A DNA stretch of 64,000 nucleotides, from NCBI RefSeq assembly GCF_014873755.1, contig NZ_JADBEG010000001.1, forward strand, positions 2,234,501-2,298,500, in the 5' to 3' direction. Source of the stretch: Amycolatopsis lexingtonensis (GTDB lineage Bacteria; Actinomycetota; Actinomycetes; Mycobacteriales; Pseudonocardiaceae). A program made the position numbers and the translations under genes. Of this stretch, positions 55,401 through 63,640 are shown piece after piece (within the stretch, counting starts at the first letter, position 1; each line of letters begins with the position of its first letter). The notes beneath the pieces were generated by a model. That model saw only the letters and a list, made by a program, of their open reading frames with translations, was not told the origin of the DNA and ran no database searches.

Positions 55401-58400
55401 TTGGCGTACGAGCCCGGCGTGCCGGTCCGGCGCCCCGGCCGGTAGGCGGTCCCGTCCTGCCCCAAGTACCCCAATGTGGCATTGGGTGCGTCAGACGCAC
55501 CCAATGTGGCGTTCGGTGCGTCTGACGCACCGAACGCCACATTGGGGCGCGAGAAGACGGCTTCCAGCTCGCCGCTTTCGGCGGCCCAGGTCACCGCGAC
55601 CCGGTAGCCGGCACCTTCGCCGAGCCGGTGCAGGGCTTCCGGGTCGACGCCGTCCCGGCCGTCGAGGGCTTCGAGCGCGGCCGCGGGGGCGGCTTCGTCG
55701 AGGGCGCGCACCGCGGCCAGCTCACCGGACAGCCGCGCGTCCGGGATGCCGGTGACACGCAGCCGCTCCGGGGACTCGGCGGCCAGGAACCGTTCGACCG
55801 CACCGAGGTCGCCGAACGCGACGACCTGCTCCTCGACCGGAACCGGCCGGGGTCCCTTGCGCAGCACGACGTCGTAGCGGTGCCGGGTCAGTTCGTTGTG
55901 CGCGGCACCGCGCTTGACCCACAGGTCGACGTCGTCGAACCCGTCGAGGCCGCGGGCCAGCGCCGGGAAGAAGTCGGGGTCGAGCACGAGTTCGCCCTCG
56001 CGCGCGATGGCCTGGTCGACCGCGGCGACATCGGCCCGGCCGTGCCGCAGCTCGACCGCGGTGCGGAAGGCCCGCAGTGAGCGCAGGTTGCGGATGTCGC
56101 CGAGGAAGATCGTCCCGCCCGGCTTCAGGACGCCGGCGGCGGTCTTCACGACCTCGGCGAGGTAGTCGGCGCTCGGGAAGTACTGCGCCACGGAGTTGAT
56201 GATCACCGTGTCGAACGGCTCGGGCGGCAGCTCGCCCAGGTCGTGCGCCGGGCGCGCGGCGAGGTGGACCTTGCCCGCGAACGGCGTCGCCGCGACCTCG
56301 CGCCGGACGTTCTCGATGGCGCTCTCGGAAAGGTCGACGCCCCAGTACTCCTCGGCGTCCGGCGCGATCCTCGACAGGATCAGCCCACTGCCGACGCCGA
56401 TCTCGAGGACCCGCTTCGGCTGGAGGGACCGGATGCGGTCGATCGTCGCCGCGTGCCACTCGCGCATCTCTTCGAGAGGGATTTCCGAGCCGTCGTAACT
56501 GGAATTCCAGCCGGCGAAGTTCTCCTCGATGCCGTGGGAGCCCGCGAGCATCTCTTCGTGGACGTCGTGCCATTCGTCGACGTGCCCCTGCTCGGCCGCC
56601 TGGTCGCGGTCGGGCACCGGCACGGCGTACGCGATCAGCCGCCCGTCCTGCGCGACGACGACCGACTGGCCGACGCGCGGGTGTTCGGCGAGGACGGACT
56701 CGATCTCGCCCAGTTCGATCCGGTAGCCGCGGATCTTGACCTGGTCGTCGGCGCGCCCCAGGAACACCAGCCGGCCGTCGGGCAGCCACTTCACCAGGTC
56801 ACCCGTGCGGTAAAGACGTCCGCCGGAACCGAACGGGTCCGCCACGAACCGCTCCGCCGTCAGCCCCGGCCGACCCAGGTAACCCCGCGCCAGGCCGGAG
56901 CCCGCGAGGTACAGCTCGCCGACGGCGCCGACCGGGACCGGCGCCAGGTGCGCGTCGAGGACGTAGGCGCGGGTCCCCGCGTCCGGGACGCCGATCGGCA
57001 CGGCCGAGCCCGGCGTGATCTCCGGGTCGCAGAGCCCGAGGGTCGAGTTGGTCGTGGCCTCGGTCGGGCCGTAGGCGTTGAACATCCGCCGCCCCGGCGC
57101 CCAGCGGCGCACCAGCTCCGGCGACACGCGCTCGGTGCCCGCGAGGAGAACGCTGTCGCGCGGCAGGTCGCAGTCCTCGGGGAACTCGGCGAGCAGCGCG
57201 GGCGGGAGGATCATGAAGTCGACGCCCTTGGCGTGGGCGTAGTCGGCCAGCTCCGGGCCGGGCACCCGCCGCTCGGCCGGCACGATCACCAGCCGGCCGC
57301 CCGAGAGCAGCCCGAGGCACAGGTCCCAGAACGCGACGTCGAAACTCGGCGACGCGAACTGCAGCACCCGGCTGTGCGGGCCCACGCCGAACCGCTCCGA
57401 CTGCGTAGCCACCAGTTTCGCCACGCCCGCGTGGGAAACCACGACCCCCTTGGGCCGTCCGGTCGACCCCGACGTGTAGATCACGTAGGCCGCGTTCGCC
57501 GGGACGATCCGCGCGGCCGGGTCCGTGGCCGGTGCCGCGTCGAGGTCCACTTCGTCCAGCAGCAGGACGTCGCCGTCGAAGCGGCCGACGAGGTCGCTGG
57601 TGGTCACCACACACACCGGGCGGGCGTCGGACACCATGAAGGCGATCCGCTCGGCCGGGTAGTCCTGGTCCAGCGGCAGGTAGGCCGCACCGGCCTTGAG
57701 CACCGCCAGCTCGGCCACGATCATCTCAAGCGAGCGCGGGACGGCGAGGGCGACCACGCGCTCCGGCCCGGCACCGCGGCCGATCAGGACGTGGGCGAGC
57801 CGGTTGGCGCGCGCGTCCAGTTCGGCGTAGGTCAGTTCCTCGTCCTCGAAGACGAGCGCGACGGCGTCCGGGTTCTCCCGGACGCGGGCCGCGAACAGCT
57901 CCGGCAGGGTCGAGAGCGGCGTCGCGAGGTCCGTGTCGTTCCAGCCCTCCAGGATCTCCCGCAGTTCCGGCGCGGTCATCAGGGCGAGCCGGTCGACCGG
58001 CCACTGTGGACGATCGGCCGCCTCGGCGAGCAGGTTGCCCAGGTGGCCGAGCATCCGGTCCACAGTGGACTCGTCGAGGACGTCGGGGCGGTAGTGCAAC
58101 CCGTCAGCGGTCAGGTTCAGGTCCAGCGGGAGGTCGGTGTCGGCGCCGAAGCCGACGTTGACGAGCAGCGATCCCCCGCGACCGGGCTCGGGGTCCAGCT
58201 CGGCGACCAGGTCGGCGAACGGCACCTCGTGCGCCAGCGCTTCCTCGCGCGCCTCGCGCACACGCGCCACGACGTCGGCGAACCCGGGCGAGCCGCCCAG
58301 ATCCACCCGCAGCGGCACCAGCGAACCGATCCCGAGCAGGACGTCGGCGGTTCCCGCGTACCGCGACAGCAGCACCGTGAACGCCGCCAGCAGGGTCAGC

Positions 58401-58561
58401 TCGTCGGCCTCGGGCACCGGCCGGCGGAGCACCACCGGGGCGGCGGGCTCCACGGGGTAGGGCCGGTCGACCGGCAGCGGCAGCTCCTTCGGCGCCGAAG
58501 CGAGGCGGTCACGCCAGAAACCGAGCCCCGACACCTGCTGCACAGCGTCACCGTTGCTCAC
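40424..58561 (-). CDS. Five-module siderophore NRPS with three N-methyltransferase domains and a beta-alanine-type A domain
   Basis: A 6045-residue megasynthase. The GTG at 58561 is used because GGGAGG lies 11 nt upstream. Order with rough residues: truncated condensation (C) domain without HHxxxDG (1-205); A1 with methyltransferase (MT) 658-1001; T1 (Ser near 1151); C2 (HHIAADG near 1335); A2 with MT 2101-2431; T2 (2530); C3; A3 with MT 3485-3844; T3 (3950); C4; A4 4465-4921; T4 (4965); C5; A5; T5 (6004). No epimerase, no thioesterase. A2 has a serine pocket (DVWHLSLVDK). A4 has I-D at 235/236 and reads IDTTISLGDK, like beta-alanine pockets. A1 and A3 pockets are alike (D-V-W..L-A-A-T-N) and A5 is D-A-Q-E-G-G-L-V-D; I cannot assign these. 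MTs carry VLEIGVGSG. Hydroxylated/formylated ornithine is expected at some of them because of the adjacent genes. Confidence 0.95.
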   Translation of the reverse strand: MSNGDAVQQVSGLGFWRDRLASAPKELPLPVDRPYPVEPAAPVVLRRPVPEADELTLLAAFTVLLSRYAGTADVLLGIGSLVPLRVDLGGSPGFADVVARVREAREEALAHEVPFADLVAELDPEPGRGGSLLVNVGFGADTDLPLDLNLTADGLHYRPDVLDESTVDRMLGHLGNLLAEAADRPQWPVDRLALMTAPELREILEGWNDTDLATPLSTLPELFAARVRENPDAVALVFEDEELTYAELDARANRLAHVLIGRGAGPERVVALAVPRSLEMIVAELAVLKAGAAYLPLDQDYPAERIAFMVSDARPVCVVTTSDLVGRFDGDVLLLDEVDLDAAPATDPAARIVPANAAYVIYTSGSTGRPKGVVVSHAGVAKLVATQSERFGVGPHSRVLQFASPSFDVAFWDLCLGLLSGGRLVIVPAERRVPGPELADYAHAKGVDFMILPPALLAEFPEDCDLPRDSVLLAGTERVSPELVRRWAPGRRMFNAYGPTEATTNSTLGLCDPEITPGSAVPIGVPDAGTRAYVLDAHLAPVPVGAVGELYLAGSGLARGYLGRPGLTAERFVADPFGSGGRLYRTGDLVKWLPDGRLVFLGRADDQVKIRGYRIELGEIESVLAEHPRVGQSVVVAQDGRLIAYAVPVPDRDQAAEQGHVDEWHDVHEEMLAGSHGIEENFAGWNSSYDGSEIPLEEMREWHAATIDRIRSLQPKRVLEIGVGSGLILSRIAPDAEEYWGVDLSESAIENVRREVAATPFAGKVHLAARPAHDLGELPPEPFDTVIINSVAQYFPSADYLAEVVKTAAGVLKPGGTIFLGDIRNLRSLRAFRTAVELRHGRADVAAVDQAIAREGELVLDPDFFPALARGLDGFDDVDLWVKRGAAHNELTRHRYDVVLRKGPRPVPVEEQVVAFGDLGAVERFLAAESPERLRVTGIPDARLSGELAAVRALDEAAPAAALEALDGRDGVDPEALHRLGEGAGYRVAVTWAAESGELEAVFSRPNVAFGASDAPNATLGASDAPNATLGYLGQDGTAYRPGRRTGTPGSYANNPAARRETGAFVASLRAHVRDRLPLYMVPSAFVVLDKLPVLASGKLDRKALPSPERFTAGPGRAPRNPVEQLLCEMFADVLGVPQAGPDDDFFALGGHSLLATRLIQRIRAAVGAEVPVRAVFDAPTPAALAELLAGPVTGTERRPLTRVTERPNRLPLSFAQQRLWFLHGLEGGSATYNVPLVMRLSGELDVDALRSALNDVLARHEVLRTVFPVVDGVPYQEVLPEGTVELTVREVSDVDAEVDALVRRVFDLGAGVPVRAELLAVDPRRHVLVLVVHHIAADGWSLSPLWQDIATAYRARLRGDAPEWTPLPVQYADYTLWQRELLAAEESAQLDYWRGALDGLPERIPLPLDRPHPAVSAYRGGFFTFAWDAGLQASLADLARACGASPFMVVHAGLTALLSRLGGGTDIPIGTPIAGRTDPALDDLVGFFVNTLVLRVDTGGDPSFRDLVARVRERSLDAYAHQDVPFERLVEAVNPARSLAHHPLFQTMLAWQNTPGTGVELPGLTVTEQPVGTGTAKFDLWFSFTERADGLHGQAEFNAEVFDRATVTGLLDRLEVLLRQVVAAPDRRLGTLDVLTPAERDGLEATWSGPVEDVPAVTVPELFAAQAARTPGHPALVFEDEELSYAELDAASNRLARVLAARGAGPERVVALALPRSTHLVTAILAVLKTGAAYLPLDPGYPAERIAFMLEDAAPALVLAVGETAVPGALLLDDPDTVAGVSGEPLDVVVRPENPAYVIYTSGSTGRPKGVVVPHEGIVNRLLWMQDEYGLTGDDRVLQKTPSSFDVSVWEFLWPLITGATEVLARPDGHKDPAYLARLIRDRGITTVHFVPSMLQVFLQEPAAGECTSLRRVLCSGEALPPDAVAQFGRVLDAELHNLYGPTEASVDVTAWRTSTVDTAVPIGRPVWNTRTYVLDAALRPVPPGTSGELYLAGVQLARGYLGRAGLTAERFVADPFGAPGARMYRTGDLARFRADGVLEFLGRGDEQVKIRGFRVEPGEIAATLSAHDDVAHAVVVAREDRPGDVRLVGYVVPADSESPAGETEHVDGWRELYDSMYSGDGDVFTGWISSYTGEPIPVAEMCEWRDAIVTRIRSLEPKRVLEIGVGTGLLLTELAPDCETYWGTDFSAEVIASLGRRVEADPALAGRVELRTGDAADFAGLPSGFFDTIVLNSVVQYFPSGRYLLEVVRKALDLLAPGGALFVGDVRDLRQVRAFHTAVAAARGGGVEQSLLREKELLVAPEFFAGLDGVAADIRVKRGRAVNELTQYRYDVVLRPGTAAEPDVPVLAWGTNVSTVDEVAARLGDGLRVDGVPHGRTADGVDPEDWYELGEAHGFRTVVTWSGAGDGSVDVLFTTGETAGAFRPGTQSLLSYTGNPGRVRTLSADLRALAAERLPEHMVPSAIVVLDALPVTANGKLDRRALPSPDPVAPTSDREPRTPLERQLCELFADVLGLPRVGPDDSFFALGGHSLLATRLIARIRTTLAAELEVRSVFERPTAAGLAEVLATAGGTARPPLVRQRRPELVPLSGAQQRLWFLHHLEGPSATYNVPLVMRLEGELDVDALRAALTDVVARHEALRTRFPQRDGLPYQDILPAEDVTLPVREVTDLDAALTGLVRGPFDLEREVPVRAGLLRTGAGEHVFALVFHHIASDGWSMAPLWRDIATAYAARRAGETPQWTPLPVQYADYTLWQRELLGREDDPDSVLSAQLEYWRDVLDGVPDRIELPLDRPHPATATFRGELHTFGWDAGLHARLTELARESGASVFMVVHAALAALLTRLGAGTDVPIGSPIAGRTDQALDDLVGFFVNTLVLRVDTGGEPSFRDLVARVRERNLDAYAHQDVPFERLVEVLNPARSLSYHPLFQVMLAGQNNARAEVTLPGLTVSEIPVTTGTSKFDLAISLTEREAGIDGVLEFNADVFDHAGADAILRRLEVLLRAALAEPDRPVGALDLLAGDERDRVLTEWAGSLDPAGTETFPGMFARRVAEAPDAVALVFEDEELTYAEVDAHANRLANLLLARGAGLERVVALAVPRSPDMIIAELAVLKAGAAYLPIDVDYPADRIAYMAEDARPVCVVTTRDVEAKLPATLPRVLLDDPALGEMSTVDPAVPVRPENAAYVIYTSGSSGRPKGVVLQHSGVAKLVATQVERFGIGPHSRVLQFASPSFDVAFWDLCLGLLSGGRLVVVPAERRVAGPALTEYAHRHAVDFMILPPALLDAMPADLDLPRDSVLLAGTERVSPELVRRWAPGRRMFNAYGPTEATTNSTLGESDPAELAGATVVPIGIPDPGTRAYVLDAGLRPVPPGVVGELYLAGSGLARGYLGRPGLTAERFVADPFGSGGRLYRTGDLVKWLPDGRLVFLGRADDQVKIRGYRIELGEIESVLAEHPAVGQSVVVAQDGRLIAYAVPSAGRDEEAELEHVGEWRELHENVFTDAAAGGLEENFTGWNSSYDGTEIPLDEMREWHAATIDRIRSLKPKRVLEIGVGSGLILSRIAPDAEEYWGVDLSEQAIANLRRELAATPFASKVHLAARPAHDLGELPAEPFDTVIINSVAQYFPSVGYLAEVIRTAAARVRPGGVVFLGDIRNLRSLRAFRTATELRHGRRDAAAADQAIAREGELVLDPDFFTALSRELDGFDDVDLWVKRGHAHNELTRHRYDVVLRKAPKPAPVAEDVVSFTSLPELEARLADGPARLRVTGVPDARLSGELAAVAALASGDADAALSALDGEPSGVDPETLHALGERHGYRAYATLTADAGTLEVVFTTGAPTRIHRTRPVRAALEALGNHPAGQRDTSALVAALRAHVRDRLPQYMVPSAFVLLDRLPLLASGKLDRRALPSPDKQAATTGRAPRTPVEEVLCGLFAEVLDTSVGVDDDFFALGGHSLMATRLVARLRAVFGVELQVRSVFETPTVAGLATLLAAADASAARPALTRAEPRPDVLPLSFAQQRLWFLHRLEGPSATYNMASAVRLTGALDVDALRTALSDVVERHEALRTVFPEINGEARQQVLEEVSIPLPVRAVTGATLADAVSEAARTVFELESELPLRAELLRLGAREHVLVLVFHHIASDGWSTAPLWRDLATAYTARQAGEAPQWTPLPVQYADYTLWQRDVLGEPVIEPQLAYWREALAGLPERIELPTDRPHPAEASYRGEQFAFGWDARLHSGLVDLARACGASVFMVVHAGLTAVLTRLGAGTDVPIGTSIAGRTDQALDDLVGFFVNTLVLRVDTGGDPTFRDLVARVRDRSLDAYAHQDVPFERLVEALNPARSLAYHPLFQTMLAWQNNAVADLTLPGLTVVEEPVRTGTSRADLVFFVGESPGTQAGIRGTAEYNSDVFDRASVEAILARLRTLLAAVVADPDTRIGAVDLLTDAEHDQLAPAPATVLPAETTSELFAAQVARTPDATALVFGSEQLTYAELDTRATTLARALLARGAGPERVVAVALPRSADLVVALLAVLKTGAAYLPLDLNHPAERVELMLTDAKPHLVIAEDGFGDRLVRPGDTGPAPVWPLIRPDHPAYVIFTSGSTGRPKAVAGTQLALANRLHWGRGRTEGVRVAKSALTFIDGSTELLGGLVAGDPVVLADDATATDPHALAELVRTSGAQVLTVVPSLLDTFAEDTQADAFASVTTWITSGEPLSEALAEKVARRWPSAKLVNLYGCSEVAGDSLAQECGPVAIGRPVANTRAYVLDAGLRPVPPGVRGELYLAGAGLARGYLGRPALTAERFVASPFEAGERMYRTGDLVRRRPDGALDFLGRADQQLKVRGFRVEPGEIEAALKADAAVARAVVVARANRLIAYVAPSGDPAALRSSLAARLPAYSVPSAIVVLPELPVNANGKLDRAALPDPDIRTSGRVARTPAEQALCELFADVLGVPAVGPDDGFFALGGHSLLATRLVSRVRALLGVEVPIRAVFDAPTPARLAEVLDPGRRSRPPLVPADRPDVLPLSFAQQRLWFLDRLDGLSATYNIPWAWELTGPVDADALEAALRDVVARHEVLRTLLVEEQGTPRQVVLDPGDDRARPDLVVETAADPGERVTAAASYCFTLDAEIPIRATLVSAGPERHVFVLLVHHIAGDGWSLPPLKRDLDTAYAARLRGESPQWTPLPVQYADYTLWQREMFGRADDPDSVLGRQAAFWRDTLAGLPDELALPADRPRPARSTNRGSAVPFTVPAEVHSGLRALANGSGTSTFMVLQAALAALLTRLGAGTDIPLGTPVAGRTDHALEDLAGFFVNTLVLRTDTGGDPTFRELLARVREADLAAYAHQDLPFEHLVELLNPPRSLARHPLFQVMLAVYYSSGERERLLGLDAAYRDTGLRQAKFDLSFDLVETAGGIEGDLEFSLDLFDEPTARTLAERLVRLMTAVVADQDRPLSRIDVLEPLERDRILREWGSGEPLTTSAPTVVDRLAAQVAATPDATALSDADSSVTFAEFAARTDRLARWLASRGAGPERVVALVLPRSATVVEAIFGVFKTGAAYLPVDPDQPADRIAAILEDSGAALVLTSRALASPVPGALFIEDVVDTGAALKPPSPANPAYVLYTSGSTGKPKGVVIPHSGLVNLFHSHRETLYRPAVAAAGGRRLRVGHAWAFFFDASWQPQLWLLDGHEVHVVDDETRRDPARLATVVRERGLDFLELTPSHFTQLAEAGVVEDGKCALGVVGVGGEAVSQTLWETLRSMPGTAAYNLYGPTEATVDALVGRFADADRPVVGRPVHNARAYVLDGGLTPVPAGVPGELYLAGAGLARGYHGRPSLTAERFVASPFEPGERMYRTGDLVRWRPDGQLEYLGRTDDQVKLRGFRIEPGEIETALARHEDVTQALVVVRDERLVAYPTPSTVDPARLREFLARTLPEYMVPAAIVPLDAFPVTPNGKLDKAALPVPEFETRGRAPETPLEKTLCEIFAEVLDVAAVGADDDLFTLGGHSMLLVVLRNRITERLGTELPIAEFFRTPTAAGLAALLTRDTE
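55469..55547. repeat. Palindromic element inserted in frame within NRPS module 1
   Basis: A double hairpin of about 78 nt. A perfect 22-bp inverted repeat (55501-55522/55524-55545, 1-nt loop) follows a 12-bp one (ATTGGGTGCGTC at 55481-55492, complement 55494-55505). It encodes tandem [11 protein letters not shown] units at about residues 1005-1031, between MT1 and the end of A1. The equivalent linker of module 3 is about 26 residues shorter. Codons such as TCA, TCT, ACA and TTG differ from the surrounding usage. The AATGTGGC(A/G)TT core is shared with intergenic repeats. Confidence 0.85.
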
Positions 58562-58610
58562 CGGTAGACCAGCCTCCCGCTGCTCGCGGCGCCTCCGACG
58601 AGGCGCAAAC

Positions 58611-58629
58611 TTAGGTGACCCTAACAAAC
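58611..58629. promoter_or_regulatory. Putative iron box before the NRPS
   Basis: TTAGGTGACCCTAACAAAC matches the IdeR/DmdR consensus at 13 of 19 positions, including the whole left half-site. It lies 50 nt upstream of the NRPS start in the 136-nt divergent promoter region. Confidence 0.7.
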
Positions 58630-58655
58630 GGATGGTGAGGATGCACTCCTGTACC

Positions 58656-58674
58656 ATCGGTTAGCCTTACCTAA
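58656..58674. promoter_or_regulatory. Putative iron box before the FecCD permease genes
   Basis: ATCGGTTAGCCTTACCTAA matches TTAGGTTAGCCTTACCTAA-type sites at 17 of 19 positions and lies 24 nt before the permease GTG at 58698. With the site at 58611 it makes the NRPS/importer promoter region doubly covered. Confidence 0.87.
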
Positions 58675-58697
58675 AATCAGTACCAGTCGGAGGTGCG

Positions 58698-59735
58698 GTG
58701 CGAACAGACCCCGGAGGGATCGCTCTCACGCGACGCCCGCCACACACGGGCCGCGCACTCGGTCTGCTGGCCGCTCTCGGTGTGCTGGTTTTCCTGTGCC
58801 TGCTGAGCGTCTGGCTGGGCTCGAAGGAGATCTCGTTCGATGCCGTCTGGCAGGTGCTGTGGCACGACGACGGCTCGGCCGACGCGGTGATCATCCACAG
58901 TGTCCGGCTGCCGAGGACGTTGCTGGCCGTCCTGGTGGGAGCCGCGCTCGGCCTGGCGGGCACGGTGATGCAGGCGCTGACCCGCAACCCGCTCGCCGAC
59001 CCCGGGTTGCTGGGCATCAGCGCCGGCGCCGCGTTCGCGATCGTCTTCTCGATCACCGTGCTCGGCGTCAGTTCCCTCTACGGCTACGTCTGGTTCGCCT
59101 TCGCCGGCGCGCTCGCCGCGACCGTCGTCGTCTACTACCTCGGCACCCGGGGCCGCAGCGGGTCGAGCCCGGTCAAGCTGGCCCTCGCCGGGGCCGCCGT
59201 CACGGCGTTGCTCGGCTCGTTCACCAGCGCGATGGTGCTGTCGGACCCGGTGGCGCTCAACCGTTTCCGGTTCTGGTCGGCCGGTTCCCTCGCCGGCGTC
59301 GACGGCGGTTCGCTGCTGCGGATCCTGCCGTTCCTGCTCGTCGGCGTGGTGCTGGCGATCGCGAGCGGCCCGGCGCTGAACAGCCTCGCGCTCGGTGACG
59401 ACGTCGCGGTCGCGCTCGGGCGGCGGCTGGGCCCGCTGCGGCTGCGCGGAGCGCTGGCCGTCACGCTGCTGACCGGCGCGTCGGTCGCCGTCGCCGGCCC
59501 GATCGTCTTCCTCGGCCTGATCGTCCCGCACGCCGTCCGGTTCCTCATCGGCCCCGATCACCGCTGGCTGCTGCCCTACACCGCGGTGCTCGCGCCGTGC
59601 CTGCTGCTGGCCGCCGACATCCTCGGCCGGGTCATGGCCCGGCCCGGCGAGATCCGCGCCGGCGTGATCGTCGCGTTCCTCGGCGCGCCGTTCTTCATCT
59701 ACCTCGTCCGCCGCCGCAAGCTCGTGGAGTCCTGA
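58698..59735 (+). CDS. Ferric-siderophore ABC transporter permease (FecCD family)
   Basis: A 345-residue permease of about nine to ten helices with RLPRTLLAVLVGAALGLAG and the typical TRNPLADPGLLGISAGAAF. GGAGG lies 5 nt before the GTG at 58698. With the next gene it forms the membrane heterodimer importing the ferric siderophore. Iron box immediately upstream. Confidence 0.94.
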   Translation: MRTDPGGIALTRRPPHTGRALGLLAALGVLVFLCLLSVWLGSKEISFDAVWQVLWHDDGSADAVIIHSVRLPRTLLAVLVGAALGLAGTVMQALTRNPLADPGLLGISAGAAFAIVFSITVLGVSSLYGYVWFAFAGALAATVVVYYLGTRGRSGSSPVKLALAGAAVTALLGSFTSAMVLSDPVALNRFRFWSAGSLAGVDGGSLLRILPFLLVGVVLAIASGPALNSLALGDDVAVALGRRLGPLRLRGALAVTLLTGASVAVAGPIVFLGLIVPHAVRFLIGPDHRWLLPYTAVLAPCLLLAADILGRVMARPGEIRAGVIVAFLGAPFFIYLVRRRKLVES

Positions 59736-59736
59736 C

Positions 59737-60795
59737 ATGAGCCTGCTGCAGGTGCGGCGCGACCGCGTCACCTTCCGCCTCGCGAAACCGCCGGTGTCCG
59801 GCCAGGTCAGGCTCCGGCTCGCCGCCGTGTCGCTCGTGCTCGCCGTGCTGGCGTTCGTGTTGTTCTGCGTGGGCATGACGATCGGCGACGTCCCGCTCAG
59901 TGTGTCCGACGTGCTGTCGGCGGTGTTCGGCGGCGGGGACAGCGGAACCGCTTACATCGTCCAGGAACTGCGGCTGCCGCGCGCACTGACCGGGCTGCTC
60001 GCCGGGGTCGCTTTCGGCGCGTCCGGCGCGGTGTTCCAGACCATCACCCGCAACCCGCTGGCCAGCCCGGACATGATCGGCATCAACGCGGGCGCGGCCA
60101 CCGCCGTCGTCGCGGGGATCTCGTTCGGCTTCGGCGGCGGGCTCGGCACCACGACGCTCGGCCTGCTCGGCGGCCTGCTGACCGGGTTGCTCGTGTACGC
60201 GCTCGCCTGGCGGCGCGGCACCACCGGCTACCGGATCATCCTGGTCGGCATCGGGATCTTCGCGATGTGCACCAGCCTGACCGACTACCTGCTCAGCCGC
60301 GCGCAGATCACCGAAGCCCAGGCGTCGATCGGCTGGCTCGTCGGGAACCTCGCCAACCGCGGCTGGGAGCACGTCCTGCCCCTGGCCGGCGCGCTGGCGG
60401 TGCTGCTTCCCTTGCTGCTGGCGCTGTCGCGGTGGATGCGGACGCTGCAGCTCGGCGACGAAGTGGCCGCCGGGCTCGGCACCCCGGTCCAGCCGGTGCG
60501 GCTCGGCCTGCTGCTGTCCGGCGCCGGGCTGGTCGCCTTCGCGACGGCGTCCGCGGGCCCGGTTTCGTTCGTGGCGCTGACCGCGCCGCAGATCGCGCAA
60601 CGCCTGGCACGCCAGACGTCGCCGCCGCTCATCGTGTCCGCGCTCACCGGCGCGGTCGTGGTGCTGGGCAGCGACATCCTGGCGCGCACCATCACGGCGT
60701 CCCCGCTGCCGGTCGGCATCGTGACCGGCGCGCTGGGCGCCCCGCTCCTGCTCTGGCTGCTGGCCAGGGCCAACCGATCCGGTTCCGGAGGCTGA
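59737..60795 (+). CDS. Ferric-siderophore ABC transporter permease (FecCD family)
   Basis: A 352-residue second permease: RLPRALTGLLAGVAFGASGA, ITRNPLASPDMIGINAGAA and GPVSFVALTAPQIAQRL. It begins one base after the first permease stop and pairs with it. The gene order permease-permease-ATPase is the usual FepD/FepG/FepC arrangement. Confidence 0.94.
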   Translation: MSLLQVRRDRVTFRLAKPPVSGQVRLRLAAVSLVLAVLAFVLFCVGMTIGDVPLSVSDVLSAVFGGGDSGTAYIVQELRLPRALTGLLAGVAFGASGAVFQTITRNPLASPDMIGINAGAATAVVAGISFGFGGGLGTTTLGLLGGLLTGLLVYALAWRRGTTGYRIILVGIGIFAMCTSLTDYLLSRAQITEAQASIGWLVGNLANRGWEHVLPLAGALAVLLPLLLALSRWMRTLQLGDEVAAGLGTPVQPVRLGLLLSGAGLVAFATASAGPVSFVALTAPQIAQRLARQTSPPLIVSALTGAVVVLGSDILARTITASPLPVGIVTGALGAPLLLWLLARANRSGSGG

Positions 60796-60798
60796 CCC

Positions 60799-61611
60799 AT
60801 GGAAACACCGTCACTGCGGGTGCAGCAGCTGCGCGTCGCCTACGACGACCGGGTCGTCATCGACGGTCTCGACCTCGACATCCCGCCGGGCCGGATCACC
60901 GCGATCGTCGGGGCCAACGCGTGCGGGAAGTCGACGTTGCTGCGCACGCTGGCGCGGCTGCTCACGCCGAAGTCGGGCGGGGTCTACCTCGACGGCCGCT
61001 CGATCCACGACTTGCCGACCCGCCAGGTGGCCCAGCGGCTCGGGATCCTGCCGCAGTCCCCGGTGGCACCGGAAGGCATGACGGTGGCCGACCTCGTCGG
61101 CCGCGGCCGCGCCCCGCACCAGAGCTGGTGGCGCCAATGGTCCACTTCGGACGAAGGCGCGGTGCGTGACGCTCTGGCGGCCACGCAGATGACCGACCTG
61201 GCCGACCGCCCGGTGGACGAGCTGTCCGGTGGCCAGCGCCAGCGCGCGTGGATCGCGATGGCGGTCGCCCAGGGCACCCCGGTGCTGCTGCTCGACGAGC
61301 CCACGACGTACCTCGACCTGGCGCACCAGATCGACGTGCTCGACCTGGTCGTCGACCTCAACCGCGGCGAGGGCCGCACGGTCGTGATGGTGCTGCACGA
61401 CCTGCCGCAGGCCTGCCGCTACGCCGACCACGTGATCGCGATGAAGGCGGGCCGGATCGTGGCTTCGGGCGCGCCGTCCGACGTCATCACCGAGGAGCTG
61501 GTGGACGAGGTGTTCGACGTCCGCTGCCAGATCACCCCCGACCCGGTCAGCGGCACCCCGATGGTCATCCCGATCAGCCGCCACCACCCGGCTCCGGTGC
61601 ACCAGTCCTGA
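60799..61611 (+). CDS. Ferric-siderophore ABC transporter ATP-binding protein
   Basis: A 270-residue FepC-type ATPase: Walker [13 protein letters not shown]-loop [13 protein letters not shown], signature [14 protein letters not shown], Walker [13 protein letters not shown] and H-loop LHDLPQA. It starts 3 nt after the permease and energises the importer. A palindromic repeat follows its stop. Confidence 0.95.
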   Translation: METPSLRVQQLRVAYDDRVVIDGLDLDIPPGRITAIVGANACGKSTLLRTLARLLTPKSGGVYLDGRSIHDLPTRQVAQRLGILPQSPVAPEGMTVADLVGRGRAPHQSWWRQWSTSDEGAVRDALAATQMTDLADRPVDELSGGQRQRAWIAMAVAQGTPVLLLDEPTTYLDLAHQIDVLDLVVDLNRGEGRTVVMVLHDLPQACRYADHVIAMKAGRIVASGAPSDVITEELVDEVFDVRCQITPDPVSGTPMVIPISRHHPAPVHQS

Positions 61612-61614
61612 AGT

Positions 61615-61665
61615 CCGTGAATGCCACATCGAGGGCCTTTAGGTCCCTCGATGTGGCATTCACGG
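61615..61665. repeat. Palindromic repeat after the importer operon
   Basis: Perfect 21-bp arms at 61615-61635 and 61645-61665 (beginning CCGTGAATGCCACATCGAGG) with a 9-nt loop. Nearly the same sequence as the repeat at 38564. It starts 3 nt after the ATPase stop, so it may end that transcript. Confidence 0.88.
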
Positions 61666-61745
61666 CTTTGGGCTATCCTGGGGTTCGGCCCGCCTCGCGT
61701 GTTCCGGGGAACGTCCGGCCGAAACCCCCTCCAGGAAGCAGAGCC

Positions 61746-62231
61746 ATGTTCGTGCTGCCCGAAATCACCACCGGAACCGAGCGCCACCTGCTGGAAGCCA
61801 CGATGGACCGCCAGCGGCGCGCCGTCGCCGACACCGCCCGCGGGCTGTCGGAGACCGAGGCCCGCGAGCGGCTGGTCGCGTCCGTGACCACGCCGATCGG
61901 GCTGGTCAAGCACGCCGCCATGGCCGAGCGCCGGTGGTTCCAACTCCTGCTGCAGGGCCTCGACGAGGCCGAATGCGACGGGCCCACGACGCCCGGCGAC
62001 CCCAGTTTCGCCGTCACCGACAGCGAAACCGTGGCCGACGTGATCGCCGAGTTCGAGCGAGCGAGCGCCCGCTCACGCGAGATCGCGGCCCGCTTCGAAC
62101 TCGACGACACGTGGAAGCACGACGTTCTCGGCGACGTCAGCCTCCGGTTCGTCTACCTGCTCCTGATCGAGGACTTCGCCCGCCACGCCGGCCACGGCGA
62201 CATCCTGCGGGAGCAGCTCAGCGCGCGCTGA
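61746..62231 (+). CDS. DinB/DUF664 family protein
   Basis: A 161-residue four-helix-bundle protein with the His pattern of DUF664 (VKHAAMAERRWFQLLL, then EDFARHAGHGDILREQL). Relatives include mycothiol-dependent transferases. It lies inside the siderophore locus on the plus strand between importer and monooxygenase, but has no iron box of its own and follows a repeat that may terminate the importer transcript. A role in the siderophore is possible but unproven. It overlaps the convergent monooxygenase by 14 nt. Confidence 0.82.
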   Translation: MFVLPEITTGTERHLLEATMDRQRRAVADTARGLSETEARERLVASVTTPIGLVKHAAMAERRWFQLLLQGLDEAECDGPTTPGDPSFAVTDSETVADVIAEFERASARSREIAARFELDDTWKHDVLGDVSLRFVYLLLIEDFARHAGHGDILREQLSAR

Positions 62232-63525
62232 CCGCGTACTCCCCCGCCGGCTCGGCGACCACCCGGCGCTCCACAATGGACTGCAGGATCTCGCCCACCC
62301 GCACCGCCGTGTTCGACAGCAGTGACGACGTGATGCCGTGTGTGTGCTCGGTGCCGCCCTGGAGGTAGATCCCGCCGCGCAGCGCCGGTTCCGTCGTGAG
62401 GCGGTAGTCGCGCTCGACGCGCAGCCTGCCCTCCTCGTCCCGCGAACAGCGTGAGCCGAGCTCGCCCAGCAGCGGCGTCGGGTCGGCGGGCCGGTACCCG
62501 GTGGCGTAGACGACCGCGTCGGCTTCCAGCACCGTGCGTTCGCCCGTCGTCAGCGATTCGACCGTGGCCGTCACCGCGGTTCCGGTGTCGGTCACCTCGA
62601 CCGGGCGGGAGACGTTGAACAGCCGCAGCCGCTCCACGCCGAGGACCTTCTCGCGGTAGACGCGCCGGTACAGCTCGTCGATCAGGTCGATGTCGACGGC
62701 CGAGTAGTTCGTCGCGCCGTGGTAGCGCATCAGGCGGTCCTTGACCGGCTCGCCCGCGCGGTAGAACTGGTCGACGGCTTCCGGGTCGAAGATCCGGTTC
62801 GCGAACGCGCTGTCGTCGGCCGGGCTGTAGCCGTAGCGGGCGAACACCGCGCACACCTCGGCGTGCGGGAATTCGTCGTGCAGCAGCGCGGCCACCTCGG
62901 CCGCGCTCTGGCCGGCGCCCACGACGACGAACCGCTTCGGCGACGTGCCGCGGAGGGCGTCGACGCGGAACAGCAGTTCGCTGTTGTGCCAGATCCGCGG
63001 CCCGGCGGCGATCCCCTCGGGCAGTTGCGGGCGCAGACCCGTGCCCACCACCAGGTTCCGGGCGCGCAGCGACGAGCCGTCCGACGCCTCGACGTCGAAG
63101 TAGGCCACCTCCGGACCGTCGTAAACCGGCTTCACCGACACGACCTCGGTGCCGTACGAGACGACGTCGTCGACCTTCGCGGCCGCCCACTCGAAGTAGT
63201 CGTGGAACTCGACCCGCAGCGGGAAGAGGTTCTTGTGGTTGATGAAGTCGACCAGCCGCCCCGCCGAGTGGAGGTAGTTGAGGAAGCTGAACTCGCTGGT
63301 CGGGTTCCGCATCGTGACCAGGTCCTTCAGGAACGACACCTGCATCGTGGCGGTGTCGATCAGCATCCCGCGGTGCCAGCCGAAGCGCGGCTGGCGCTCG
63401 AGGAAGTGCGCGGTCACCGGTTCCCCCGCGCCGGCGTTGTGCTCGGCGAGGGCGATCGCGAGGGCCAGGTTCGAAGGTCCGAAGCCCACGCCGACGATGT
63501 CGTAGATCGGGACCTCTGCAGTCAT
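62218..63525 (-). CDS. L-ornithine N5-monooxygenase (siderophore biosynthesis)
   Basis: A 435-residue SidA/PvdA/IucD-type flavin monooxygenase. FAD-binding GVGFGPSNLALA (12-23), FHWHRGM-type loop (FGWHRGMLID), NADPH-binding VVGAGQSAAEVA (near 205) and the C-terminal ATGYRP (near 340) are present. It hydroxylates the ornithine side chain (or lysine; ornithine is favoured by the context) before loading onto the NRPS, giving hydroxamate ligands. It diverges from the formyltransferase across an iron box. Confidence 0.93.
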   Translation of the reverse strand: MTAEVPIYDIVGVGFGPSNLALAIALAEHNAGAGEPVTAHFLERQPRFGWHRGMLIDTATMQVSFLKDLVTMRNPTSEFSFLNYLHSAGRLVDFINHKNLFPLRVEFHDYFEWAAAKVDDVVSYGTEVVSVKPVYDGPEVAYFDVEASDGSSLRARNLVVGTGLRPQLPEGIAAGPRIWHNSELLFRVDALRGTSPKRFVVVGAGQSAAEVAALLHDEFPHAEVCAVFARYGYSPADDSAFANRIFDPEAVDQFYRAGEPVKDRLMRYHGATNYSAVDIDLIDELYRRVYREKVLGVERLRLFNVSRPVEVTDTGTAVTATVESLTTGERTVLEADAVVYATGYRPADPTPLLGELGSRCSRDEEGRLRVERDYRLTTEPALRGGIYLQGGTEHTHGITSSLLSNTAVRVGEILQSIVERRVVAEPAGEYAVSAR

Positions 63526-63573
63526 GTTGCTCCCTCGCGCGCTCCGGTACCGTTCAGGGAACCCTAACCTAAC

Positions 63574-63592
63574 TTAGGCGAGCCTCGCCTAG
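63574..63592. promoter_or_regulatory. Putative iron box between monooxygenase and formyltransferase
   Basis: TTAGGCGAGCCTCGCCTAG is an almost fully symmetrical iron box with TAGGCGAG/CTCGCCTA arms. A second half-overlapping CCTAACCTAA lies at 63563-63573. One region can repress both divergent genes. Confidence 0.87.
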
Positions 63593-63640
63593 TACGTTCG
63601 TGGTGATGTTCGTCCCCCGATCACGAAAGGGCACTCTCGA

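Noticed and set aside
52241..55525. A 1094-codon open frame on the plus strand across the NRPS (similar long ones at 42800-45424, 48749-51196, 56243-58567)
   Set aside because: Antisense to NRPS domains with perfect motifs. Low-complexity Arg/Gly/Val-rich translation; a normal mirror effect of very high GC.
58562..58657. Longer NRPS start at 58657
   Set aside because: It would run through both putative iron boxes and the divergent promoter; the GTG at 58561 has a ribosome-binding site.
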